This document shows positions 1 through 12,625 of a DNA stretch of 64,000 bases, in pieces. The DNA comes from Stenopsyche tienmushanensis (Eukaryota > Arthropoda > Insecta > Trichoptera > Stenopsychidae). The number at the start of each line of letters is the position of its first letter. Position 1 is the first letter of the stretch. Under the pieces are notes generated by a model. The model saw nothing but the letters and a program-made list of their open reading frames with translations, had not been told where the DNA came from and made no database searches. The DNA lies in assembly GCA_008973525.1 (NCBI GenBank), contig WACJ01000374.1:202665-266664 (forward strand). The letters are read 5' to 3'. Both the position numbers and the translations under genes were made by a program.

Positions 1-2339
1 AAATCTGAATCGTATTTCGTATATTATATTATCTTTATTGCGCTAAAAGTGTCACTGAATTATGTCGTAGCGACGATTTAATGAATAGAACAATCCTTCT
101 TCGCCATTGCCGTATTTTATCAAATATAATTGGTAACTAATTCGGAGGCTGCAATCTGTATAATTGTCCGCTTGGAGAGCAAAAAAATATATTTTGCAGA
201 TCGAGCCATATGACTTTTTCGAAGGTGGCGCAAAATACGAACGGTATAAATAGATGGAATGGAAGAAAGTAGCAACTGCGACACGACGGAAGAAAGTTTT
301 TTGAGGACCAGTCGCATATTTTATGCGGAATATGGGAGGTGTTAAAAGAGAAACCGATATCTCTTCTCGGGGACAATCACTGTAGAAATTGCACATTATT
401 TCAATAAATAAATACACATTTTTAATCAAACGCTATTTAAATAACAATAACCGTTCTTCAGTCTATATTAAAGTATTCATGCAAATGTATACTTTTAAAA
501 TAAAATCTGACAACATAATTCCTTCGTAATATGACTTATCTGTTACAAGACGTAAGCGATCTATATAGGAGATTTCTCTAAAAATATATTTGTATGGAGT
601 TTTTCATTGCTTTTCATATATGATTAAATATGGATAGGAGTGTTTATATGGGGATACTTTAAGCATAAAAATATCAATAATTGAATTGAAAATCTCAGTA
701 TTTACATTTTCAGATCCAAGTAATCTAGTTAAAATGTTAAATTTAGATCAAATGATCAATCAAAATATTGATACTTTCGTTGTTTTTATGAACATTTTTG
801 TTGCCATTAGGATTTGCACTTGAATTATTAACACACTATGTTTTTCATAATAAAGATATATTTTTATTCATTACTAAATACATAATCGAATGAAAATATT
901 GCATTAAGATGGATAAGGGATAGGTTTATTAACACCTTTCTGTCGGGAGAGCGCCGCGTATTGTTTGTTCTCTTCGGTGACCAAATATTTAAATACTTCT
1001 TAAAATGCATGTTTAACCATGTTACAGAAAACACAATTAAAACAAATCAAACTTAATTTCATTAAGCACGCAAAAACCTGACTGCAATAATATGATACAT
1101 TCAAACATAAAAGTTTGAATTTAAAAAAAAGGTATTATATATAAAATCGATCACTCAAACTTTCTTCTGTGCGACTTTTTTTTTTGTGTGCGATTTCAAA
1201 GTTATGCGGTTTTTTTAAAGCAATTTTTTTATGTAAAAAAGAGTACAGTTTCGACTTTTTTTTGGATAAAATAGGAAATATCAACATCAACATTAACCGA
1301 AATTTGGAAAAAAAATTATAATTTGCGACTGTTATCGCTGAATTACAAGGCCCATTTTTGAAAAACACGACTTCGTTTTTTTGCATTGTTCAAATATTTT
1401 GATCTTTAAAAATACATTCTCCAAAAGGATTTCCAAAATTCTAACCACTTACGGAGTTATAGCTATTTTAGTGACGCGGCAATTTGGCTGGTCCCACCAT
1501 AATGAAATCTTTTAACGCGTTTTTCTCGAAACTATTTTTTTCGACGCGGTTGACATCATATCTCAAGTTTTTTTAACCATTTAAAAATAAATTAAAACTC
1601 TGACAAAATAAGGCCAAAAATAACATTTTTACTAATTATGAATTATATTATTGGAAAGAGAAAATCTACACAAAACAATGATGATATTAACACTGGGCGT
1701 ACTATTTCTTCCGAAGAAGAAAATTTGCAATTCCTTAAAAAAAATTCTACGAACTTATTAAGTGATGTGTCATATACTGTCATCAAGCTTAAATGAAATG
1801 TAATGTTTATAAACAGCATTTATTACTATAATAATATTACATTTATCTTAATAAAAGATAATTCATACCTCAAAATAGTCCTGTTTGTTGTTTAACTAGC
1901 CCCAGTCAATTTTATATTCGTTCAGATTAACTCTTAATGCAATAAAATGAATTTATGAAAGCAAATTGAAAAGGTAAAACTACAATCAAATTCTATTAAT
2001 ATAGGCTAATTCTTGCATTTTTATCATACAATTTATAATCTTAATATAGAAAAAGTTCAGAGCACTATTAAATTATGGAACTTAGTAGTCTTTTCAACAA
2101 CTGTTAAGTTCTTATTTTAGGTTGTATTTGTAATGATTTAAAATCCAAAGACTTCATGTTATAATCGAATTAAGCTATCTTATAATGGACGCTATCGAGC
2201 TACTGTTGACGATATTGATTGGGTGATATTAAGGGCTAATTGAGAAATATGTTTGATTTGGATGACTCAAGTGTCGAGCTCCGTCGTAGAGTAAAGCGCC
2301 CCATTCTAATATTTCATATTCCACTTTCGTCGAACTTGT
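1..2339. other. AT-rich non-coding stretch, no gene recognised
   Basis: Very AT-rich DNA with many stops in all frames. Three short minus-strand frames overlap at 52-429. None shows a known domain, and their stacking suggests a GC-richer patch rather than a gene. The segment 1400-1680 (poly-T runs, and a stretch reading gagttatagctattttagtgacg) has the feel of a decayed transposon, but I cannot name a family. Confidence 0.55.
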
Positions 2340-2970
2340 TTCCTTGCATAATACACTTTTTATATTAACCCACCCTGAAGTTTCCGCCGATAGAAACCCC
2401 GGCGCAGCCTCCTCCTATTTTTTATCTTATTTTTGGCTGCAGATATTTTATTATCCCCGCTCGAATAAGTTTTTCATATTAATAATCGCCGGACTGACCT
2501 TTAACTATAAAGTTCAAACCGTTTAATTGTCGTGGCGTAAACCGAGCTGTGAAACTTGTGTAATATATTTAGTATACGTCGACGCAAAGAATATAATACT
2601 TTGTAAAATCAGCGAGATACGTAACGTTAAAACTTACAGCGTAATACTATATCTTTGTGTTGCGATGGTGTACGGCTTTATTTCGCTATTTCTAACCCTT
2701 CAACGCCGTGGGCATTATTCAAAGACGTCACGAAAGCAATTGTCGGTCTCCCCCAGTTCAAACAATGCCATATTTAAAACCATAAACAGTTCTGAAGAAA
2801 ACTGCCGAGAATTATATTTAAGAGGCTGAAATTCCTTAAGCACGGCAGAGGGGCGAAGGGGTTTATTTGGAAATGCCTCCCGAAGGGGTAATAAGACTAA
2901 TTAATGATACTCCGCTAACGTTCATTAGTAAAGAGCCAGGGGGTTGAGGGGTGCTCTGCGTTTCCATATT
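2340..2970. other. GC-richer block, candidate conserved non-coding element
   Basis: This block is less AT-rich than its flanks and holds two adjacent plus-strand open frames (2344-2526 and 2527-2829). Neither has a recognisable domain or a convincing start. The base composition shift could reflect a conserved regulatory block, an unrecognised exon or an old repeat. Sequence alone does not decide. Confidence 0.35.
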
Positions 2971-4110
2971 ATTTTGATTATTGTGGAGATGAATACATTA
3001 AGGCTATTTTATGGTTAAATTGTTACACTGCGGACTTGAATTTGTGGTCCCCGTGTTGCGTCTTTATTGATCATCGACGAAGAGTCCAAATTATTATTGG
3101 TAGGGTTAAACAGCATGAAACTATTAGATTACGCATATATAACAATGATCGAATGGCAACAGCTAATGATTTATATCCTATTTAAGATTCGATAGGGTCA
3201 ATGCGTTGAAACCTTATATTTATTGCGAAGAATCTTCGAAAATCTTAGATTCTTGATGACAAAATTTGCTCATTGTCACATATAATTGATCATCTACTGT
3301 TACAGTTCAAAAACATATCTTATTAAAATATATTATATAAATTATACATTGACCTTTTTAATCAAGATATGGTATTCATTTTAAATAACAAATAGACAAT
3401 CGTAGCAATTTTGATTTCTTAATCTAATTTGAATAATGAAATTTAGTGTAAATGCTAATCAGTATCATATGTCTAAGTTTTTGTATGCGTTCTCATAGCG
3501 AAAATGGGGTTATTTTGATCTAAAATAGATAGTGTGCTACAATACCGTGGAGGCTAGGAAGTAATAGATCGCTCAACACCGTGCCCAATAAATATACGAT
3601 GCACAAACAAAAACGTTGGTCCTCGAGCCAAATATAGCCCCACAATATATCAAATATATTAAAATTATTAGACTTGAATATTTCAAAATAATTGAATATT
3701 TGAAGACTCAATTGCTCTTAATTATACAAAGGAGTGTCACGCGTTGCAAAAAATACAGTCAATCAATTATTTTTAAACCTTATCAATGTTCAAATACATT
3801 CAATTTATTCCCACGTTAAAATGATTAAGGCTAGCTTATGGTACATCGATCTGATAAGAAGTCGCGTATTTCCATCTACTCCTTCCAAGATCGAAGATAT
3901 TTCTGATAAGCACTCAGCTTCCGTCGAAAGAGCAGATCCTAGGGTTGGCAACCAATGGTTCCGAGAGCTGCCTACAATTGTATGAATAATAAAGCACTTT
4001 TGTGTACAACATACACTCGACTTCCCCACCTCTCGCAGATTGAAATCTGAGTTACGTTCGACATGTTTACATATTTCCTTCGGTTTGGGCTCCACTTTCC
4101 CCTTCTAATG
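2971..4110. other. non-coding stretch, no gene recognised
   Basis: AT-rich sequence with short overlapping frames on both strands near 3520-4095. Nothing here matches a family I recognise. Confidence 0.55.
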
Positions 4111-4202
4111 TACCCACACGCACACCGAAAATACACCCACCCACCCCCGACCCACTCACGATCCACCCACACCCTCTCCTCACCGCACACACACACAACC
4201 TT
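4111..4202. repeat. CA/CCCA-rich simple repeat
   Basis: The plus strand is almost pure C and A, with runs of CCCAC and a terminal (CA)n. The minus-strand reading frames over it give Gly/Val/Trp/Cys-rich translations, which is what a GT/GGGT repeat encodes by chance. It is a low-complexity sequence rather than a gene. Confidence 0.8.
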
Positions 4203-5285
4203 CCGCAAGCAAAGGCATACGTTGCATAAATATTTGATGAAGCCTTTTCGGCGTCCAAAGTCGATGTTTTATTTGACGTTGAAAGCAAAACCTTCAGATA
4301 TTCAAATTTTATCGTCATTTTTAATACGCATTTTTTAAAAAGCATTTCAACTTCTCCCCAAAGTTCGCTATAAAACACCCATTTAGACTAAATCAACGAT
4401 AAATATCCATATTGTCAAATAAATACATTAGAAAGTCCAAGCGAAAATGATGGCTTCTTATGTAGAACGCAAATGGATAACGCTGTAGAAGCTTTATCGG
4501 TATTTATAAAGATCAATGTGTATTCGTTTGCTACCCTTATTGACCGTTCGCAACGGCTGATTTAAAACCTTAGAGTATCTCAAATTGGGGAAAGAAATCC
4601 GTAAAAGATTTCAAGTCTATGCAAATTTCCTTAAATGGGTTTTCCGCAGGTAAATGCCTACCGACTGGTCAATTAGGAAGATAACGTCTTATTTTCGGAT
4701 TTTTCTCTCGGAACGAAAGCAAATCGTAGGTTTTTGAATAATAGATGCGATTCTTACATTATTTTTTAATTTTATTTCCATTCACAATTCTTTTCCGAAT
4801 TGATATCGTGCAATTTTAAATACATATAAGACAATCATTGCTCATTATAAAAGTGCAATAAATAGCATTAAAGCTTGACTTGAATGAATTTATATTCAAT
4901 GCCATATATGTGAAATATCAAACAAAGCTTTAAATGATATAAGAATTTCATTCAAAATTCATTTACAATCGGGAACAGCAACTTTTCCAAGCATTGAAAT
5001 GATTTTTAAAATATACGTTTTTCATTACTTAAAAATATTTTGAATTAATTCCACTAGTATAATACACCATACATTCATCAGCAGACTCAATATCATCATC
5101 CAAGCTAAAGGTAGACGTATCAAATTGGCAACATTTGATCTGCCGGATATCATAAATTGACATTTTGCATGATAAAACGTTCTTAACTCTACGTTTACTG
5201 ATTTTTATAAATACTTAATTTTATTAACACCCTTCAAATTGGCAGGTAAAAAAAGGTGCAACTTTAATTACTTAATTTATTTATT
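4203..5285. other. non-coding stretch, no gene recognised
   Basis: AT-rich sequence leading up to the reverse transcriptase remnant. The segment 5100-5285 may still include eroded 5' parts of that element, but I cannot read it. Confidence 0.5.
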
Positions 5286-6298
5286 TATTCGTGAAAAACC
5301 GACAGCTTTATGTATAATTTTCCTACTGGTATTCCTTGATTGGTCCTCTGTTGTTTGCAATATTCTTATACAATGTAGATAATTATTTACAGTCTTTTAA
5401 ATTATTGTGCTTTGCAGACGATATCAAAGTTTATACTATTTTTTCGTCAATAAGTGATGCAATGGCATTACAAGTGGACCTATACCGATTGCAAAAATAT
5501 TGTGATGATCATTGTTTAGATCTTAATCCATCGAAATGTAGTGTAATGACCCTCTCGCGAAAGCGAAATTCCATACATTTTAAATACCATTTGAAAAGTG
5601 AATTATTACAACGGAGCGATACACTACGAGACCTTGGAGTATTACATGATTCGAAGCTGTTATTCGATCAACATGTTAACTCTATTATTTCGAAAGCTAT
5701 GAAGGCCCTTGGGTTTATAATAAGAAGCTCTGGTGATTTTCGTCAAGTGAAAATGCTGAAAATATTATACTGTACCCTTGTTCGAAGTCACTTGGAATAC
5801 GCCTCACAAATCGGGAATCCCTTCTACGTTACATATACATCACGAATCGAAAGCATCCAGAAAAAGTTCCTACGATTTATATGCTATCTTACGCATGATA
5901 AATATGATTCTAGATCATACGAACAGCATTGTAGAAAACATCAATTATTAACATTAGATAAACGACGTATGATCGCTAATGTTGTCTTCTTTTTAAAAAT
6001 AGCCCAAAACGAGGTTGATTGTCCAGATCTTTTTTCAAAAACTTATTTAAGGACTTCATCTATTGCTCTTCGTCATAATTCGTTGATATATGTGCCTCAT
6101 TCAGTTACCAACTATAGAAGTAATAGCTACATTTTGAGAACTAGTTGCAACTTTAATATACTCAGCAAAGAATACAATTTAGACCTTTTCAATGCGCCTA
6201 TTAATGCAGCACCAAATCACCAAATACTTTTTTTTAACATCAGGCCCTAACATGTAATTTTTAAATATTATTATTCCATGAAATAAATAAATAAATAA
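5286..6298 (+). mobile_element. non-LTR retrotransposon fragment (3' half of reverse transcriptase plus tail), jockey/CR1-like
   Basis: An open frame at 5336-6250 encodes the palm and thumb end of a non-LTR reverse transcriptase. GPLLFAIFLYNVD is followed by the catalytic FADD box (5411-5422), then LNPSKCSVM, RDLGVLHDSKLLFDQH and a thumb-region segment with SHLEYAS and IQKKFLRFICY. These are typical of the ORF2 protein in jockey/CR1-type LINEs. The usual GxPQGSxxGPLLF box is broken: GIP is read near 5325 in another frame and the QGS part is missing, so the coding copy is dead upstream. The 5' part (endonuclease, fingers) is absent, as expected for 5' truncation during target-primed reverse transcription. 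The stop at 6250 is followed by an AAATA-repeat tail (6281-6298), a normal LINE 3' end. The clade is less certain than the class. Confidence 0.9.
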
Positions 6299-6300
6299 TT

Positions 6301-6480
6301 ATCAGGTCAGTCCAAAAGTTCATGCGCGTTTTTGGATTCATGCGCATTCTTATGAAAACGTATAAATTTAAGGACATACATAAATTTATCTCCTTGACTG
6401 TGCTTTTGAAAAAAAATATGGAAGTGGACTGTTTTTTGGAAAATGTATTATTTTTCTGATGTGGCATACATTTCGTTTTT
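6301..6480 (+). mobile_element. possible mariner-type terminal repeat
   Basis: Directly after the LINE tail, the sequence TCAGGTCAGTCCAAAAGTTC resembles mariner terminal inverted repeats and is preceded by TA. It is followed by sequence without a readable transposase. I found no matching inverted copy nearby, so this would be a one-ended remnant. Confidence 0.3.
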
Positions 6481-6623
6481 TTTTCTTTTTACCAGGAATC
6501 TCAGTTTCATCCTCTATTTAACATAATTTGATTTTGTTGTGTTCGAAACATATAGCAGTGGGATAAATAAGAATAGGTAAAAATACTAATAAATAATATT
6601 ATAGTAAATAATAAAATAAATCT

Positions 6624-6659
6624 AGAATTAATATCATATGATCGTATGATATTAATTCT
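6624..6659. repeat. short perfect inverted repeat
   Basis: Arms of 15 bp (AGAATTAATATCATA and its complement) flank a 6-base spacer TGATCG. It lies in AT-rich DNA and could be a relic of a MITE or a chance palindrome. Confidence 0.7.
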
Positions 6660-9600
6660 TGATGAATGTACACATTCAATGGAATAAATATATTTGATTA
6701 TAAATTTAGAAAGATGGAAAAAAGAGTTTTGAATACGTTATCAGGCTTGTTGCGTGGAAATCGATTTTTTCACCCAACTACCCTTTCGCGTGGTCAGTTT
6801 TAATTATGTTTAAAGTAGATTGGATGAGCACGAAATATTTGTAGTAGAGTATGTTTCAATATAGCGGCTGGAAGCGCAAATGAATTGATCTTTCCCGTAG
6901 AAGAATATCAGTTGGTCCTTTGAAGCCCACTAAATCCGCAAGATTTCCCGGTATCCTTTGAAATAACTCAAGGCAAACGAGCCGGGGCCCTACCGCCTTC
7001 TATCAGATACGTTATCTTAAGCGGCCGCCTAATCTTACAGAGGCTTCCTTGAATACATTAACGGATGCTCCTTTAAAGCCTCCTTCCTATACAACGAGCC
7101 CGGGATAGAATGGCGGCATCGTTTGCTAAATTTCTATTAAGGCGCACACAGCTACCCTGTTCTATACAAGCGTGTATGATCATTAATACTTTTTGAGCCT
7201 ATTTTATTTATAATTATGAATGGGGATGAAAATTTTACGGGATTAACAGTTAAAAATTTATTTTGGACACGAATTGGGTGCGCCGCACCGACAGCCGGTC
7301 GCACGTACGTGACCGTATGTAACGATTTGAACCCCTTCATGGCCTTATAATTTTCTCATATTTATTTTCAATATATTTTAAATTTAAAAATCACTTTAAA
7401 TACACCCATTACATTTACACGGTTGCAAAATTGAATAACAAATCAAAAAACTTATTAAAAGGAGTCGTAAAGGAAATTTCCGCAACTAAATTGATCAGAA
7501 TCAAGAATTAACACTAATCAAAATCTTTTATGATTTCTAACTGATTTAATTATATTTTTCAGAAATTGTAAAACTTTTTTAAACAAAAAAAAAATCTAAT
7601 CAATAAGAATTTTAATGTGACATTTTTAATACTAAAAAACTGTTAGATATGCAAAATATTTCATAAGGAGTATTTTTTCACCCTAAATATTTTTTTTTTC
7701 GTTTTTAAATGACTGAGATGAATCATCTATAATTTGCAGATATTTGTTTTTATAAATATAAAAACTATGAAGCTACAGATCAGAATGTATTATCCAAGGT
7801 AATGATCGTGCCAATTAAAACTTTCTAAAAATATTTTTTCTTATATCATTTACTCATATCATTATTAAATTGGTGGCATGCATTTATGGAGACTTTCTTA
7901 ATTCCATATGTGATCACGGAGGATACATGGAGAAAATCGCAATTAACTGGGGGTCGCGATTGACGGGGGAATATTAATTAATCACCTGGTTCTGCGTTGA
8001 AAAAGATAATCTAGTATTGCTACGTTTACTACTTAAAATTTATTGTTTATCACTTAAGCTCCATACGTGGATTTGAAAAACTTTGTACGGGGATCGTTTT
8101 TAAGACATCATTTTCTTGAGATGTAGTATGGAACTCTAACTCCTACAGCTCTTAAATGTTCGCCATGTAATTTAAGAAAAGTTTGAACGTCATCATCAAT
8201 ATGTCGCAATGCAAATTTGCGTAGCTCTTATATGAATATTTAGCCCAATTTGTGTTATAAAAATACATAAATACCTAGAATTGCTTTAAGGATGAAATCA
8301 ATATTACCTAGGATATGTCTAAAAATTAGGCTGATGAATTTAGCGAAAAATCCAGTAGTAGGAAATTTCCCTTTAGATCAAATCCTCTGCTTTGTCTGAA
8401 GAGGAAAGTGTTTGATACATTATTAATTGGATCAAGTATTGACTTACAAATCAAACCTTAAGAACTACCCAAAGGATATTAGACTAACCAACCGGAAGCG
8501 ATTTGAAGAGGCTTTTGTCCTGCAGTCGATTCCATTTGATTGATGTTTTATAAATTGGCAAATTTGGATATGGATTTCAATCTTTCCATTTTCATGCCCA
8601 AATGATCGATTTTGGGTCGGTTTTTCTTCAAATAAAAGCGTCTATGGCGTGTGCTCTTCACACAAATAACACAATATTTTGATTAAATTCATCCCCATTG
8701 TAATGATTGATATAGAAGCGACAATGGCGGAAGATGCGCAAAGTTGAAAATCACAGATGTAGTGGGTATTCTATACCCCCGTTTATCGTGTAAGTCTTCA
8801 GGGCCGGAACTCGAACAAAACCGTGAGCCAACCCTCGCCCGCCTTCAATGCAAGATTTAATTAAATCCCCGGTCTTGATTTATTGTCGCACCCTCTAACA
8901 TCGCTTTTGCTCTACATTTTCGCCCCCCCTCGTGCGGCCCACACTTTCCTCAAGTTTTTTTCATATATATATCTCACATTGTTCCAGCCAAAAAAATAAG
9001 CCAATTCGGTCCCGAATTTATATGTTAATAACGCTTCTGACCTTTTGATTATCATAATCCCATCCTCAATTTATTTTTCGCAAATGGAAATGTTAATATC
9101 CCACTTCAATATTGAAAATCACATTGCATTATTGGCCATCGGTTGGTATGGATTTTCAAGGATAGAAAAATATTATAAGCCATAATATAAGCGCTTATTA
9201 TTTACCAAGGATGATATAAGTCTGCATAGTACCACAGCTAATTCCGTCTGCAGCTTACTAGAACTTTGTATTCAAAGAGATCTACACATCATATCTAAGA
9301 GATATCTTAAACTATTTTATTAAATATACTAAAATAAAATAAGGCTAATTATGTATACAACGATTGGATAGTTTGTAATATTAATACAATACTAAAACCA
9401 TTTTTTAAAATTTAATTCATATACTAGTGGTATTGTATAATTTAACATTATATACTTGTCTTAGTATATTAGAATATAACAAGATTAAATGTTGGAAACC
9501 TCAGATTTAGATAATCGTCTTTGCAAGACCCCTCAACTTACTGGTGACATTCTACACAAGCTTCTACTATAAAACGCATATATTTTTTTAATTAAATATA

Positions 9601-10200
9601 TATAGGCGTTACAAATGTAGTAAATAAAACCTTCTCATTTTTCTCCATAGATTTTATTCTATGAATAAATACATGTTTTTAAATGAAAACGTGACCAAAC
9701 GTGACGTATAGTCTTGTTTTTATATGACTTTCACAGATTGGGCAAATTAAGGCAAACCTGGATCAAGACGAATGATCGAAAATATTAATAAATCTATTAT
9801 ACTGCTTAAATATAATTATATTTGCAAAAGTTAAGTATAAATGTTTTTTTTTAAATATTATCATATGAATCTTTTACGTATATAAAACCACATTAGATGT
9901 GTGTTAAAGCTAATTTACTTACTAGCAGCAACTTAATTGGATTTTTTAAAAATATTTGAACCTTTGTATGGAATACCCATGTGTAAATGGCTCGATTATA
10001 TGACAAATAGGATCAAAGTGTTTGATGAAATTAATGTTTATAAACGAGAATTTTTAATATGAGACGAGCGTATTACAATCTCGATATTAGACACTCGGAT
10101 GATATAATGATGTGATAAGAGCGATTTGATTTATTTTTATATAATTATTAAATTATATGTTAATTGAATATTGAGTCGTTTGCAGCCGACCGCCTTATCT
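6660..10200. other. intergenic DNA with two GC-richer blocks
   Basis: Mostly AT-rich with no recognisable gene. GC-richer islands lie at 6960-7150 (includes a NotI-like GCGGCCGC) and 8740-9000. A small palindromic cluster at 7277-7315 includes GGTGCGCCGCACC and CACGTACGTG. These may be regulatory blocks or old repeats. Confidence 0.5.
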
Positions 10201-10208
10201 TTTCGGCG

Positions 10209-10227
10209 TTGTATAGTTACTATACAA
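10209..10227. repeat. perfect inverted repeat beside a GC-rich block
   Basis: TTGTATAG-TTA-CTATACAA, 8 bp arms around a 3-base loop, immediately before the GC-rich segment at 10250. Confidence 0.6.
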
Positions 10228-10249
10228 ATTTACAATTCCGAGTCGTATC

Positions 10250-10625
10250 ATACATTACACTCGTATATCTTAGAATGTTGAGTCGGTCTCTTTCTCGCCG
10301 TTTGCGGGGTGGCTAGCGGCGTCCCTGTCTGGCGTGAGGCTTCTCGGCGGCCGTAGAGGTTAGCCCGAACGGGCCGGTCGCCGTTAACGTTTGCGGTGAC
10401 GTTAAACGGCGTCTCAGGGCGTCTGACGCCAATTACGACGGCATTTTGTTTGCCAACTGTTCGTTCTGGTTTGCTTCGACTACCGTTTTTGTATATTCCA
10501 TAAATAATGCAAAAATCTCTCGGGGAATTCCCGAAAACGACCGAGCGGTGTAATTGATATAACCACCGAACCGATGATGACCGATGATTAACGAATCTCA
10601 TCGGATGTATCCGAAGACACAAGAT
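10250..10625. other. GC-rich block, possible LTR or repeat fragment
   Basis: A sharply bounded GC-rich, CpG-rich segment in AT-rich surroundings. A 124-residue minus-strand frame crosses it, Arg/Pro-rich in its second half and without a known domain. The composition resembles that of the solo LTR at 29067, and it may be a retrotransposon fragment, but I found no matching termini or target duplication. Confidence 0.35.
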
Positions 10626-10904
10626 GTAATTTTTGTAATATATTTCATATATATTATTTATTTTAAATGATTGTTATTAGTACACAAGCGAATACCCAGC
10701 ATGCGTTGTGATGCCATAAGCGCTTAATAATTATTTGAAAAGAAACGCAATACGTGGTTTATTGCTTCAGATCACGTGTAGCGCGGGCCGGCACCATATT
10801 ACGCGCACATCCTTTCTCTTTCCGTCCCCGCAACCCAAACTTCATACAATACAATATTTTTACTATATCTATGTTATTTCCGCAAGTATAAACAATTAGT
10901 TGAC

Positions 10905-10981
10905 AAAGTTTTATCGCATTCGAATGAACGGTATGGAAAGGCATTAAATACGGACAAACAAACATTGATTTTTGTATATTA
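10905..10981 (+). mobile_element. RTE-type retrotransposon 3' tail, copy A
   Basis: The order AAGTTTTATCGCATTCGAAT, GAACGGTATGG, ACGGACAAACAAACATTG, TTTTTGTATATTA is the familiar 3' end of RTE-clade LINEs and of SINEs that use their machinery. No coding part is attached. A second diverged copy follows about 120 bp later in the same orientation. Confidence 0.7.
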
Positions 10982-11024
10982 AAACATACTCATATGGTAC
11001 TCGTACAATCCTTAACAATAAGTG

Positions 11025-11106
11025 GATGAAGTTTTATCTCAATCTGATGAACGGTATGGCAGCGCATTACATACGAACAAACAGAGATTATTTTTTATAT
11101 ATTAGA
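11025..11106 (+). mobile_element. RTE-type retrotransposon 3' tail, copy B
   Basis: GAAGTTTTATCTCAATCTGA, GAACGGTATGG, ATACGAACAAACAGAG and TTTTTTATATATTAGAT repeat the order seen in copy A. The spacing and the weaker similarity upstream suggest a roughly 120 bp tandem duplication rather than two independent insertions. Confidence 0.7.
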
Positions 11107-12625
11107 TGATTTGTAATAAATAATGAATTTCTAATTGCGCGGGAAATTAAATAGAATTCAATTCAGCAACAGCCGACCACATTCAACAGCATGTGGTATA
11201 TTGGCGTATAGCACAACTAAATATAATTGCCGAAAATATGAACGACTAGCATCAGATTTTGTCGACTGGCCTAGAAAATCCTGAAAGGGATGAAAATCAT
11301 TGAAGCCCGATTGGGGCTCACCACACGGGCGGTCATATTTTCAGAAGTGTGGTGTTGTACAGTGTTTGGATAAAGTTTGTTGAGTTGGGAACATTTCACT
11401 TGCAGCTAATTAATCTAAATAGCAGGGGCACGCGGATGTTTGCCTGTTTGATAAATGATTAGAATCTAATCCTGCGAGGCTTATCAACATTGACTTGCCT
11501 CATACCACCCCGTCTACCATTTCACGGGAAAATGATTAAAATCCAATGTTTGTGAGCCGCTGCCCCTTCGAAAGGCTATCTTAATACACGGATATAAATT
11601 ATGGGTGAAATATATCTAATAAGTGCAGGAAACCCAATCCAAAAAGGTACTTGAACAACAAAAAATAAAATAGATTTTTAACTGTTCAATAACAAAGTAT
11701 CTTAAAATTTTTAGCAACTGTGATCTTAACAAAATGTAAGAAACTACAACTCCAAGATCAATTACACATCATCAATGTCATAAATTTATAAACAACTAAT
11801 ATTCAAATCAAATATTGATCTTAAAAAAATATATCTTCACATCGTCCCAGTGCTTACTTTTTCAGATCTTAGAACTTATTCTAAATCTGGGTCATAGAGC
11901 TGGATCGGAAAAATCAATATGCCTGATCTCTTAAATATGGTGATATGGTGTTTTTTTTAAAACTATAATCGTAATGTGAAGTCGAACCTTTATATTATAA
12001 TAAGAGCCCAGGGGCTATATCGACAGCTCAATTTACCGACACTTGGATTTTATAAGTTTGGATTAAAATATTTGCAATTGACCTGATTAAACTGAAATTA
12101 ATCAAATGTAAAAATAATTATGACTTTTTTCCTGAAATTAGACTGTACCATTCTGGATAAATGAGAGCCTATTGAATATAAATTAATATTAATAATGAAC
12201 AGGGACATTCTAGATCATTTTTTGGACAACTTTGGGACATCTGAATTTTTTAAAATAAAACTCTAAAATTAGTATTATCACTTCATAACATTCTGGATAA
12301 ATCCTTATGTGCAAATGTATCATGCGATTGAAATTAGTGATAGTAACATTGATCATAAATATCTCAGTTATTGTTAAATCATGTTTTTTTTTAATTATTG
12401 AGCATTAAACCACTTTTAATAGTTGATGTGACCACCAAAAATATATATAATTGATCTTTTTTGATAATCAATTTTTACTATTTAGGTTGGGTTATCGCTA
12501 ACGGCGATATATTATTATGAAATTCAATTAAAGCAACAAAGTGGAGGTTATTTCATTTTTAGGTAGCCTTATCGCGGAGTCATATTTAGGTATAAATTAT
12601 TGCAGAAATATAGGGTGAAGTAGGT
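11107..12625. other. non-coding stretch, no gene recognised
   Basis: AT-rich with a modest GC-richer part at 11400-11600. No open frame, domain or repeat terminus was recognised. Confidence 0.55.

Noticed and set aside
52..429. 125-codon minus frame at the window start
   Set aside because: Two other frames are also open over the same DNA, and no domain, conserved motif or supported splice site is visible.
4067..4378. 103-codon minus frame rich in Gly, Val, Trp and Cys
   Set aside because: It is the translation of the CA/GT simple repeat at 4111-4202.
8328..8355. CTGATGA followed by CGAAA, suggesting a hammerhead ribozyme core
   Set aside because: Only seven bases separate the two core motifs, so no stem II can form, and no flanking stems pair.
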